NCBI GenBank assembly: GCA_009693345.1
Contig: SHXL01000165.1
Coordinates: 1 to 6,128, forward strand
DNA: 6,128 nt
Direction of reading: 5' to 3'
Source: Betaproteobacteria bacterium
GTDB lineage: Bacteria > Pseudomonadota > Gammaproteobacteria > Burkholderiales > SG8-39
How positions within the stretch are numbered: the stretch's first letter is position 1; each line of letters opens with the position of its first letter. The notes beneath the pieces are model-generated. The model was not told the origin of the DNA, made no database searches, and saw only the letters and a program-made list of their open reading frames with translations. This document shows positions 1 through 6,051 of this stretch, one piece after another. Made by a program: the position numbers and the translations under genes.

Positions 1-366
1 AAAGTCACTGCGGAAAAATTCTTCAAAGGCCTGTTCGAGACCGACCTGAAAGCCGGCGAGATCCTGACCGCCGCCGAGTTTCCCAAGGCGGGAACATCCG
101 ACCGCTCGGTTTTTCTCGAGTTGACCCGGCGCCAGGGCGACTACGCCATCGTCGGGCTCGCCGCGCACAATGGGAGGATCGTGTTTTTCGGGACTGGGCC
201 CGTGCCTTTCGTCCTGAAAGGCTTTTCAGACAAGGAGAAGGCAAAAAGCTTTCTCGATGAAAACCTGCATCCGTCCGCAGACCTCTACAACTCTCCGGCG
301 ACCAAGCTGCACCTCGCCGGCGTCCTCCTGGAACGCGCATGGAACACGCTCACGACATCACGCTGA
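1..366 (+). CDS. Molybdenum hydroxylase FAD-binding (medium, CoxM-like) subunit, C-terminal fragment
   Basis: This is the last 121 codons of a gene whose start lies outside the window; frame 1 is open from base 1 to the TGA at 364-366. In this family the FAD subunit passes electrons from the [2Fe-2S] clusters to FAD and on to an acceptor, in the cytoplasm. Visible here is the C-terminal CO-dehydrogenase flavoprotein domain. It has an E-I-L-T-A-A-E-F-P strand (about residues 20-28), then a phenylalanine- and glutamate-containing stretch, and the family hallmark R43-R44-Q-G-D47-Y48-A-I-V-G52-L-A-A. The closing helix ends L-H-L-A-G-V-L-L-E-R-A. The FAD-contacting N-terminal half is not in the window. 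The last 28 nt overlap the start of the Fe-S subunit gene, which indicates one transcript and coupled translation. The M-S-L order matches coxMSL-type operons. Family assignment is confident; the substrate is unknown. Confidence 0.9.
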   Translation, partial: KVTAEKFFKGLFETDLKAGEILTAAEFPKAGTSDRSVFLELTRRQGDYAIVGLAAHNGRIVFFGTGPVPFVLKGFSDKEKAKSFLDENLHPSADLYNSPATKLHLAGVLLERAWNTLTTSR

Positions 367-812
367 CGGTCAACGGCGCGCAGGTGAGCCGGCGCGTGCC
401 CGCGCGCCAGCACCTGGTGGATTTCCTGCGCGACGAGCTCGGCCTGACCGGCGTGCACGCCGGCTGCGAGCACGGCGTCTGCGGCGCCTGCACGATCCGC
501 GTCAACGGCGACATCGTGCGCGGCTGCCTGATGCTTGCCGTGCAGGCGAACGGCTGCCGCGTCGACACGATCGAGGGGCTGTCGGATTCGAAGGAGCTCT
601 CCAGGCTGCAAAAGGCGTTTCACGAGCATAACGCCCTGCAATGCGGGTTCTGCACGCCGGGGATGCTTCTCGCCGCACAGGACCTGATCTTGAATTCGAA
701 CAAACCCACGAGAGAGGAAATAAGGAGCCATATTTCCGGCAACTACTGCCGCTGCACCGGATATCAGGCAATCGTCGATGCCATCGAGGAGGTCATGAAT
801 GGGCAAGGCTGA
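339..812 (+). CDS. Molybdenum hydroxylase two-[2Fe-2S] (small, CoxS-like) subunit
   Basis: This 157-residue protein has the usual length of the family. It is the electron-transfer subunit between the Mo-pterin centre and FAD. The N-terminal plant-ferredoxin-type domain has ligands C43, C48, C51 and C63, within G-C-E-H-G-V-C-G-A-C. The C-terminal helical domain binds the second cluster with C102-G-F-C105 and C137-R-C139, in the signature G-N-Y-C-R-C-T-G-Y-Q. All eight cysteines are present, so it should be functional. The ATG at 339 is chosen because it gives the standard N-terminus (I-T-L-T-V-N-G) with no extension; its ribosome site is weak (TGGA at 329-332), which fits translational coupling to the upstream gene. 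A low-GC patch at about 690-735 lies in the variable linker before the last cysteine pair. The gene overlaps the catalytic-subunit gene by 14 nt. Confidence 0.96.
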   Translation: MEHAHDITLTVNGAQVSRRVPARQHLVDFLRDELGLTGVHAGCEHGVCGACTIRVNGDIVRGCLMLAVQANGCRVDTIEGLSDSKELSRLQKAFHEHNALQCGFCTPGMLLAAQDLILNSNKPTREEIRSHISGNYCRCTGYQAIVDAIEEVMNGQG

Positions 813-3201
813 ACTACCGCTGCATGCCCCCGGCACGAGGGTCGACCGCGGCTATATCGGCCAGTCGGTGCCGCGGCCCAACGCGCAGCGCCTGCTGCAG
901 GGGCGCGGCACCTACGTGGATGACCTGCGTTTCCCGCGGCTCGTGCACGTGGTTTTCTACAGGAGCCCGCACGCGCATGCCCGGATAAGGAAGCTTGACT
1001 TGAAAAAAGCAAGCCAGGCCAAAGGCGTTATCGGAGTTTTCGACGGCAGGGCTGTCGCGGAATACTGCACGCCCTGGGTCGGTGTTCTCGCCCACCTGAA
1101 GGGCATCAAGTCGCCGCCGCAGCACGCGATCGCGATCGAGCGCGCCTGCTGGCAGGGCGAGGCGGTGGCGGCGGTGGTCGCGGAGACGCGCACGCAGGCC
1201 GAGGATGCGCTGGGGCTGATCGAGGTGGAGTGGGAGGAGCTGCCCGCCGTGATCGACATGGAAGAAGCCTTGGCGGGGAAAAAGGTGATTCACCCGGAGT
1301 TCAGCGACAACATCTGCTTCAAGCGCGAGCACGACACGGGCGGCGTGAACGAGGTGTTCGCGCAAGCCGATGTCGTCGTCGAGGAGACCTTCGACTTCGG
1401 GCGCCACACCGGCGTGTGCCTCGAGACGCGTTCCATCCTCGCCGACTACAACGCGGCCGAGCATTCGCTCACCGTGTATCACTCGACCCAGGCGCCGCAC
1501 ATGATGCAGGATATTTTCTCGCGACACCTCGGCATTCCCGAGGCGAGCGTGCGCGTGATCGCGAAGGACGTCGGCGGCTCCTTCGGCATCAAGGTGCACG
1601 TCTATCCCGACGAGATGGCGACCGCGGCGCTGTCGGTGATGCTGCGCCGCCCGGTGAAGTTCGTCGCCGACCGGCTGGAGTCGTTCATCACGGACATTCA
1701 TGCCAGGGAACACAAGGTCAAAATCAGGTTGGCGGCGACGAAAGCGGGGGAAATACTCGCGTTCGACCTGGACGACCTGACCTCGATCGGACCGTACTCG
1801 GTCTATCCGCGCACCAGCGGCATCGAGGGCAACCAGGTCGTCAACCTGACCGGCGGCCCCTACAAGCACCAGAAGTACCGCGCGAAACTGAACGTGGTCT
1901 TCACCAACAAGAACGTCACCTGCCAGTACCGCGCGGTCGGGCATCCGATCGCAGTGGCGCTGACCGAAGGCATCGTCGACAAGGCGGCCGCCAAACTCGG
2001 CATGGACCCGGCCGAATTCCGCCGGAAGAACCTGATTCCGGACGATGCCTATCCGTATACGTTTCCTTCAGGGATAAAGTTTGAGAAACTTTCTCATCAT
2101 CAGACATTGAATAAGCTTTTAGATTTAATGTCGTATCAAAAACTGCGTGAAGAACAAAAATCCCTCAGAAAACAAAATATTTTCCGTGGCATCGGCCTCG
2201 CAGCGATGATCGAGGTGACCAATCCTTCCCCGGCCTTCTACGGCGTCGGCGGCGCGCGCATCTCGGCGCAGGACGGCGCCACGCTGCGCCTGGAACCCAC
2301 CGGCATGGTGACCGTGATGTGCAGCGTCACCGAGCAGGGGCAGGGTACCGAGGGCATCTTCGCGCAAATCGCAGCCAGTGCTGTCGGAGTTTCCCTCGAT
2401 AAAGTAAAGGTAATTACGGGCGACACCGGCGTGACGCCCTACGGCGGCGGCACCTGGGCCTCGCGCGGCGCGGGCATCGGCGGAGAAGCAGTGCTTCTCG
2501 CGGGTCGCGCCCTGATGTCCAACATTCTGGATATTGCTTCCAGGATATTGAATGTCGGAAAGGAAACGTTGAGCATCGAAAACAACACCATCGTCAGCAA
2601 ACTGACTCAAGAGAAAAAAATACCCCTTGAAGAGCTTGGTCGTGTCGCCTATTTCCGGCCGGACACCCTGCCGATGGATTTCCAGTCCGAGCTCACCGTG
2701 ACGCGGCACTACACGCCGCGCCAGTACGGCTTCACCTTCACTAACGGCATTCAAGCATCGCTTGTGGAAGTCGATACCGATACCGGCTTCGTCAAGCTGC
2801 TCAAGCACTGGTGCGTGGAGGATTCCGGCACGATCATCAACCCGATGCTGGTGGACGAGCAGCTGCGCGGCGGCGTGGTGCAGGGAATCGGCGCCGCCCT
2901 GTTCGAGGAATGCCTCTACAACCCCGAAGGCCAGCTGCTCAACGGCAGCATGGCGGATTACCTCGTGCCGATGTCGGGCGAGATGCCCGACATCATCTGC
3001 GCGCACGTCGAGACGCCCACGATGCAGTCGCAGCTCGGCGCCAAGGGCGTGGGCGAAGCGGGCACCGCCGGCGCGCCGGCGGCGGTGATGAACGCGATCA
3101 ACGACGCACTCGCGCCGCTCAACGCGCGCGTGACGGCAATGCCGTTCACGCCGGAACGAATTTTGCGGGCACTTGGAAAGGTGCGAATTGAACCACTTTG
3201 A
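799..3201 (+). CDS. Molybdenum hydroxylase molybdopterin-binding catalytic (large, CoxL-like) subunit
   Basis: This 800-residue protein has the normal length of the xanthine dehydrogenase/aldehyde oxidase large subunit, which hydroxylates carbon centres using water at a Mo-pterin site. The start is ATG 799, with a strong GAGGAGG ribosome site at 786-792. The order is: hammerhead domain (about 18-135, beginning Y-I-G-Q-S-V-P-R), first Mo-cofactor domain (about 155-425), linker (about 425-461, unusually AT-rich), second Mo-cofactor domain to about 790. Visible motifs are T-Q231-A-P-H, V-G259-G-S261-F-G-I-K265 (usually GGGFGxK), active-site loop Y377-R378-A-V-G-H382-P, Q513-G-Q-G and the catalytic-glutamate motif G-V-G-E753. 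The AYxCSFR loop of form I CO dehydrogenase is absent. No signal peptide is seen, so it is probably cytoplasmic. It overlaps the Fe-S gene by 14 nt and the next gene by 14 nt. The substrate could be an aldehyde, N-heterocycle or aromatic; the sequence does not decide. Confidence 0.96.
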   Translation: MGKAELPLHAPGTRVDRGYIGQSVPRPNAQRLLQGRGTYVDDLRFPRLVHVVFYRSPHAHARIRKLDLKKASQAKGVIGVFDGRAVAEYCTPWVGVLAHLKGIKSPPQHAIAIERACWQGEAVAAVVAETRTQAEDALGLIEVEWEELPAVIDMEEALAGKKVIHPEFSDNICFKREHDTGGVNEVFAQADVVVEETFDFGRHTGVCLETRSILADYNAAEHSLTVYHSTQAPHMMQDIFSRHLGIPEASVRVIAKDVGGSFGIKVHVYPDEMATAALSVMLRRPVKFVADRLESFITDIHAREHKVKIRLAATKAGEILAFDLDDLTSIGPYSVYPRTSGIEGNQVVNLTGGPYKHQKYRAKLNVVFTNKNVTCQYRAVGHPIAVALTEGIVDKAAAKLGMDPAEFRRKNLIPDDAYPYTFPSGIKFEKLSHHQTLNKLLDLMSYQKLREEQKSLRKQNIFRGIGLAAMIEVTNPSPAFYGVGGARISAQDGATLRLEPTGMVTVMCSVTEQGQGTEGIFAQIAASAVGVSLDKVKVITGDTGVTPYGGGTWASRGAGIGGEAVLLAGRALMSNILDIASRILNVGKETLSIENNTIVSKLTQEKKIPLEELGRVAYFRPDTLPMDFQSELTVTRHYTPRQYGFTFTNGIQASLVEVDTDTGFVKLLKHWCVEDSGTIINPMLVDEQLRGGVVQGIGAALFEECLYNPEGQLLNGSMADYLVPMSGEMPDIICAHVETPTMQSQLGAKGVGEAGTAGAPAAVMNAINDALAPLNARVTAMPFTPERILRALGKVRIEPL
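2071..2180 (+). other. Low-GC, rare-codon trough inside the large-subunit gene
   Basis: These 110 bases contain 34 G or C (31%), in a gene that is otherwise clearly GC-rich. They encode residues 425-461, the linker between the two Mo-cofactor domains, and the frame stays open. Codons that are rare in GC-rich genomes cluster here (ATA, two TTA, AGA, many AAA and CAA). The encoded protein is as expected for the family at this point, so this is not an insertion. Confidence 0.7.
3175..3181 (+). promoter_or_regulatory. Ribosome binding site deciding the TTG 3188 start
   Basis: The sequence GGAAAGG lies 6 nt before the TTG at 3188, inside the end of the large-subunit gene. It favours TTG 3188 over the in-frame TTG at 3173, which would place the start upstream of and overlapping this site. 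Confidence 0.55.
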
Positions 3202-3631
3202 AGATTCGAAGCGACTCACGGTCGCCGGCGCCAAAAAAATGATGGCGACCGCCATTGCCGCCGCGCAGAAGGGCAGGATCGCAATCGCGGTGGCGATCGC
3301 TGACGCCGGCGGGCACCTGCTCCTGCTCGAGCGCATGGACGGCGGGCGATTCCATACGGTGCACTCGGCGACCGTGAAGGCGGTGTGCGCCGCCTCCAAC
3401 CGGCGGCCGACCGGGGCCAAGGGCGCGCAGGCGCAGGCGCTCGACACGATCCACGCCCTCGGGCTGGCGCTGGCCTCGGGCCCGGAGCGCTGGACGGCGA
3501 TGGAAGGCGGCTGCCCGGTGATCGTCGAGGGCGAGTGCATCGGCGGCGTTGGCGTGAGCGGCGGCAATTTCGAATTCGACGAGCGCGTCGCGCGCGAGGC
3601 GGTCGAGTCGATCGGCGCAAGCGCGAAGTGA
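3188..3631 (+). CDS. HbpS/GlcG-family (DUF336) protein
   Basis: This 147-residue protein belongs to the HbpS/GlcG family, which includes a secreted haem-binding sensor protein of Streptomyces and the uncharacterised GlcG of glycolate operons. Members fold as a small alpha/beta domain and often form oligomers. Seen here are the opening helix (L10-T-V-A-G-A), V35-A-I-A-D39-A-G-G-H-L, M50-D-G, the R72-R-P-T segment, and the C-terminal hallmark G107-G-C-P-V and G119-G-V-G-V-S-G-G126 followed by D131-E. No signal peptide is visible, so it is probably cytoplasmic. The start is TTG 3188 by its ribosome site; TTG 3173 would add five residues. It overlaps the large-subunit gene by 14 nt and the next gene by 4 nt, so it is made together with the hydroxylase. 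Its role there is unknown; cofactor or ligand binding is only a guess. Confidence 0.9.
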   Translation: MNHFEDSKRLTVAGAKKMMATAIAAAQKGRIAIAVAIADAGGHLLLLERMDGGRFHTVHSATVKAVCAASNRRPTGAKGAQAQALDTIHALGLALASGPERWTAMEGGCPVIVEGECIGGVGVSGGNFEFDERVAREAVESIGASAK

Positions 3632-4614
3632 GGGTTGCTTGCGTAGGAATGGGGTGGTGGTCGGACGTGCTCGCCGATGCGATCAAGCGTTCCGGCAAGC
3701 TGGAAATCGTGACCTGCTTTTCGCGATCCGAAGAGAAACGCAATGCGTTCGCGAAGAAATATGGTTGCCGATCTTCGCCTTCATTTGATTCCATTCTGAA
3801 AGACAACGGCGTTGACGGAATCATCAATACGACCCCCAACGATGCGCATCTCGAAACCACGGCCGCGGCGGCGCGCGCCGGCAAGCACGTGTTCCTCGAC
3901 AAGCCGATCGCCAATACGATCGCCGATGCGCGCGCCATCACCGCTGCCTGCCGCAAGGCCGGCGTGGTGCTGTCCGTCGGCTACCAGCGGCGCCGCGAGA
4001 GCGCGTTCCGGTGGGTGAGGAAGCAGATCGATGCCGGGGTCTTCGGCAGGCTGGTCAACGCCGAATCGAACATCAGCCGCGACCGCGCCGGCAAGATCGA
4101 CCTCGGATCGTGGCGCTACCAGGCGAGCGGCATGCCCGGGGGCGTGATGCTGCAGATCGGGATCCATTACACCGACGTGCTCGAGTACCTGGTCGGGCCG
4201 GTGGTGGCGGTCAGTGCGCGGCTCGCGCAGCTGGTGCTGCCCGGGGACAATCCCGATGTCGCGAGCCTGGTGCTGGAGCATGAGAATGGCGCGCTCTCCA
4301 CGCTCAACGCCAGCTACGCATCGGCTTCGGAGAATTACGTCATGAACATCTACGGCAAGGAGGCAAGCGCGTATTACGACCTGCACCAGGGCTTGAGGCT
4401 CGTGAAGCGCGGCGTGCCGGGCATCGAGCCCGTGCCCTGCGCGAAGAACGACGCGATCGTCGAAGAGCTGGAGGAGTTCGCCGCGGCCGCGCGCGGCGGC
4501 GCGGAGCCTGAAATGACCGGCGAGCGCGCCACTGCGTCGCTTGCCGTGATCCGCGCCGGGATACTGTCGGCGAAGGAAGGCAGGCGAGTGACGGTTGCGG
4601 AGGTGCTTGCCTGA
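3628..4614 (+). CDS. Gfo/Idh/MocA-family NAD(P)-dependent oxidoreductase
   Basis: This 328-residue protein has typical family length. Members oxidise or reduce hydroxyl/keto groups of sugars, cyclitols and related compounds with NAD(P). The N-terminal Rossmann domain has G7-M-G9-W-W-S12. At the end of the second strand it reads C-F-S32-R33-S with no acidic residue, which suggests NADP(H) preference (inference). T-T-P70-N-D-A-H74 follows, then D91-K92-P93, where K92 is the family catalytic lysine (usually EKP). The C-terminal domain has G-G-V-M-L-Q176-I-G-I-H180-Y-T-D183, with H180 the expected catalytic histidine. The start GTG 3628 overlaps the previous stop as GTGA; it gives the standard N-terminus M-R-V-A-C-V-G. 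The frame is open much farther upstream, but that part is only the GC-rich shadow of the previous gene. No clear ribosome site precedes it, so translation probably depends on coupling. The substrate is unknown. Confidence 0.92.
   Translation: MRVACVGMGWWSDVLADAIKRSGKLEIVTCFSRSEEKRNAFAKKYGCRSSPSFDSILKDNGVDGIINTTPNDAHLETTAAAARAGKHVFLDKPIANTIADARAITAACRKAGVVLSVGYQRRRESAFRWVRKQIDAGVFGRLVNAESNISRDRAGKIDLGSWRYQASGMPGGVMLQIGIHYTDVLEYLVGPVVAVSARLAQLVLPGDNPDVASLVLEHENGALSTLNASYASASENYVMNIYGKEASAYYDLHQGLRLVKRGVPGIEPVPCAKNDAIVEELEEFAAAARGGAEPEMTGERATASLAVIRAGILSAKEGRRVTVAEVLA
4599..4603 (+). promoter_or_regulatory. Ribosome binding site supporting a CTG start at 4611
   Basis: GGAGG lies 7 nt before CTG 4611 and 13 nt before TTG 4617. 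The spacing is ideal for the CTG and long for the TTG. It sits within the end of the oxidoreductase gene. Confidence 0.55.
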
Positions 4615-5552
4615 AATTGTTTTTTCTACTGCTGGGTTTTTGCGTTTCCGCTCATGGCCAGGAGACCCCTTTTCCTCAGAAAGGCAATATAGAAATCACG
4701 GTGCTGTTTCCCGCCGGGTCGTCCGCCGACATCACGGCCCGCGTGCTCGCCGAAGGCATGGGCCGCCAGCTGGGCGTCAACGTGCTGGTGGTGAACCGCC
4801 CGGGCGCCGGCGGCGCGGTCGGCTACAAGTACGTCGCCAGCCAGAAGCCGGACGGCTACTCGCTGGTGTGGAATTCGAACTCGATCTCGACCACCTACCA
4901 TTCCGGCCAGCTCGCCTCCGACTACCGGGCATTCAATGCGGTGGCGCGGGTGCTGGTGGAATCGCCCCTGCTCGCGGTGCGCGGCGACGCGAAATGGAAG
5001 ACCCTGGGTGAATTCATCGCGGACGCGAAAGCACGCCCCGGCAAGATCAGCGTGGCGAACTCCGGCACCGGCAGTCACACGCACATCTCTTCTGTGGCGC
5101 TGTTCAAGGCCGCGGCGGTCGAGGTGTCGGATATTCCCTACGGTGCGGGACAAGTGGTGCCGAACCTGCTCGGCAGCCACGTAGATGCGACAGTGCAGTT
5201 GCCGGGCGCGCTTGCGTCGCACATCAAGTCCGGCGCCGTGCGTGCGCTTGCCGCTCTGATACCCAGGCGCGATCCAGCTTTACCCGAGGTGCCGACTGCC
5301 CGCGAGCAGGGCGTGGACGTGTCGCTCGAGGCCTGGAGAGGCATTGCGGTGCCCAAGGGCACGCCGGTCGGCGTTATCGCCGTGCTGGAGTACGCCATTC
5401 GCAGGACCGTCGAGAGCCCGGAGTTCGTCAGAGGCAGCGAGAAGTACGCGGTGCGCCCGGCGTTCCTGCCGGCGGCGGAGTTCGGCGAGCTGATCGCCGC
5501 GGAGGACGCCGACCTTGCGCGTCTCATGCAGCTGATCGGCCTCAAGAAATAG
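4611..5552 (+). CDS. Tripartite tricarboxylate transporter (Bug/TctC-type) periplasmic solute-binding protein
   Basis: This is a 313-residue protein if started at CTG 4611, or 311 from TTG 4617; the family is usually about 320. Bug proteins bind carboxylates and other small solutes in the periplasm and deliver them to TctAB-type secondary transporters. From CTG the N-terminus reads M-K-L-F-F-L-L-L-G-F-C-V, a short signal peptide with the needed lysine and likely cleavage after A-H-G16. The L-G-F-C does not fit a lipobox. The ligand loop is F33-P-A-G-S-S-A-D40, where most relatives have PGG; next come N62-R-P-G-A-G-G68 and P80-D-G-Y83, both family hallmarks. The C-terminal half keeps Bug-type features such as L-P-E-V-P-T. 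The CTGA at 4611-4614 makes a 4-nt start/stop overlap with the upstream gene. No TctA or TctB membrane gene is in the window. The ligand may be the hydroxylase substrate (inference). Confidence 0.92.
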   Translation: MKLFFLLLGFCVSAHGQETPFPQKGNIEITVLFPAGSSADITARVLAEGMGRQLGVNVLVVNRPGAGGAVGYKYVASQKPDGYSLVWNSNSISTTYHSGQLASDYRAFNAVARVLVESPLLAVRGDAKWKTLGEFIADAKARPGKISVANSGTGSHTHISSVALFKAAAVEVSDIPYGAGQVVPNLLGSHVDATVQLPGALASHIKSGAVRALAALIPRRDPALPEVPTAREQGVDVSLEAWRGIAVPKGTPVGVIAVLEYAIRRTVESPEFVRGSEKYAVRPAFLPAAEFGELIAAEDADLARLMQLIGLKK

Positions 5553-5562
5553 CAGGCGCGGG

Positions 5563-5577
5563 AAGGAACCAGCCATG
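5563..5577 (+). repeat. Repeated translation-initiation sequence, copy 1
   Basis: AAGGAACCAGCCATG comprises the ribosome site (part of GGAAGGA at 5561-5567) and start codon of the VOC gene. It recurs with one extra C at 6036-6051 before the next gene. It is short, so the likeness may be chance, or it may reflect duplication of an initiation region. Confidence 0.4.
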
Positions 5578-6033
5578 CCTCTCAGCCACATCGAGCATTT
5601 CCTGCTGCAGACCGCGGACATGGAAAAGACGCGCGCCTGGTACGTTGATGTGCTCGGCATGCGCGTCGGGCCGAATCCGGACTTCAAGTTCCCGGTGTTC
5701 TGGCTGTACCTCGGCGACAAGGACGTGGTGCACGTCACCGAGGGCGGGGAGAAGGTGAGCGAGAACCGCAAGCGCTACGTCGGCCAGGAATCGCAGGCAA
5801 CCGCCGGCAGCGGAGCTGTGGACCACATCGCGTTCCGCGCCACCGGGCTGCGCGAGATGATCGCGCACCTCGAATCGCTCGGTGTGGATTTCAAACAGCG
5901 CAAGGTGGACGATCAGGGCCTCTACCAGCTCTTCATGTTCGACCCCAACGGCGTCAAGATCGAACTCAATTACGCGAATGCCGAGGCCGCCGGCCTGCGC
6001 GCCGGGGTGAAAGCCAGCGAATTGCCCGACTGA
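5575..6033 (+). CDS. VOC-superfamily protein (glyoxalase/extradiol dioxygenase fold)
   Basis: This 152-residue protein has two beta-alpha-beta-beta-beta modules, about residues 4-56 and 80-133. The first opens I-E-H8-F-L-L-Q-T-A-D15-M-E and continues W22-Y23-V-D-V-L-G-M, which is typical of the superfamily. The second opens V-D-H84-I-A-F and ends D123-P-N-G-V-K-I-E130-L, the usual closing motif. Likely metal ligands by position are H8, H84 and E130, with H53 (in V-V-H-V-T-E) a candidate fourth. VOC members include metal-dependent dioxygenases, isomerases, epimerases and resistance proteins; ligands alone do not tell which. The start ATG 5575 follows GGAAGGA with 7-nt spacing and lies 22 nt after the Bug gene. 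No signal peptide is seen. Within this operon it may act on a ring or keto intermediate made by the hydroxylase or dehydrogenase (inference). Confidence 0.9.
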   Translation: MPLSHIEHFLLQTADMEKTRAWYVDVLGMRVGPNPDFKFPVFWLYLGDKDVVHVTEGGEKVSENRKRYVGQESQATAGSGAVDHIAFRATGLREMIAHLESLGVDFKQRKVDDQGLYQLFMFDPNGVKIELNYANAEAAGLRAGVKASELPD

Positions 6034-6035
6034 CC

Positions 6036-6051
6036 AAGGAACCCAGCCATG
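6036..6051 (+). repeat. Repeated translation-initiation sequence, copy 2
   Basis: AAGGAACCCAGCCATG holds the ribosome site (AAGGA at 6036-6040, 8-nt spacing) and start codon of the last gene. It matches copy 1 at 5563-5577 except for one inserted C. Confidence 0.4.

Noticed and set aside
1126..1133. GCGATCGC palindrome
   Set aside because: It encodes alanine and isoleucine codons in the catalytic subunit, and I saw no ordered repetition of it.
814..1944. 376-codon open frame on the minus strand
   Set aside because: It is antisense to the well-supported catalytic-subunit gene, and its arginine-, valine- and aspartate-rich composition reflects complementary codons.
1230..2084. 284-codon open frame on the plus strand in another frame
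   Set aside because: It lies wholly inside the catalytic-subunit gene and is rich in arginine and glycine, as expected of a GC-rich shadow frame.
799..3201. Aerobic CO dehydrogenase (CoxL form I)
   Set aside because: The M-S-L order is right, but the AYxCSFR loop with the Cu-binding cysteine is missing.
2125..3567. 480-codon open frame on the minus strand
   Set aside because: It runs antisense to the catalytic-subunit and HbpS/GlcG genes, has no recognisable family motif, and such long antisense frames are usual in GC-rich coding DNA.
3385..3627. Long N-terminal extension of the Gfo/Idh/MocA gene
   Set aside because: The frame is open, but the residues are low-complexity shadow of the HbpS/GlcG gene; GTG 3628 gives the normal family N-terminus.
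4629..4646. Lipoprotein lipobox in the Bug signal peptide
   Set aside because: The residues before the cysteine are L-G-F, and phenylalanine at -1 does not fit a lipobox; A-H-G is a reasonable signal peptidase I site.
5553..5574. Terminator or promoter in the longest gap
   Set aside because: The 22 nt hold only the ribosome site for the VOC gene; there is no hairpin with a T run and no room for a promoter with clear elements.
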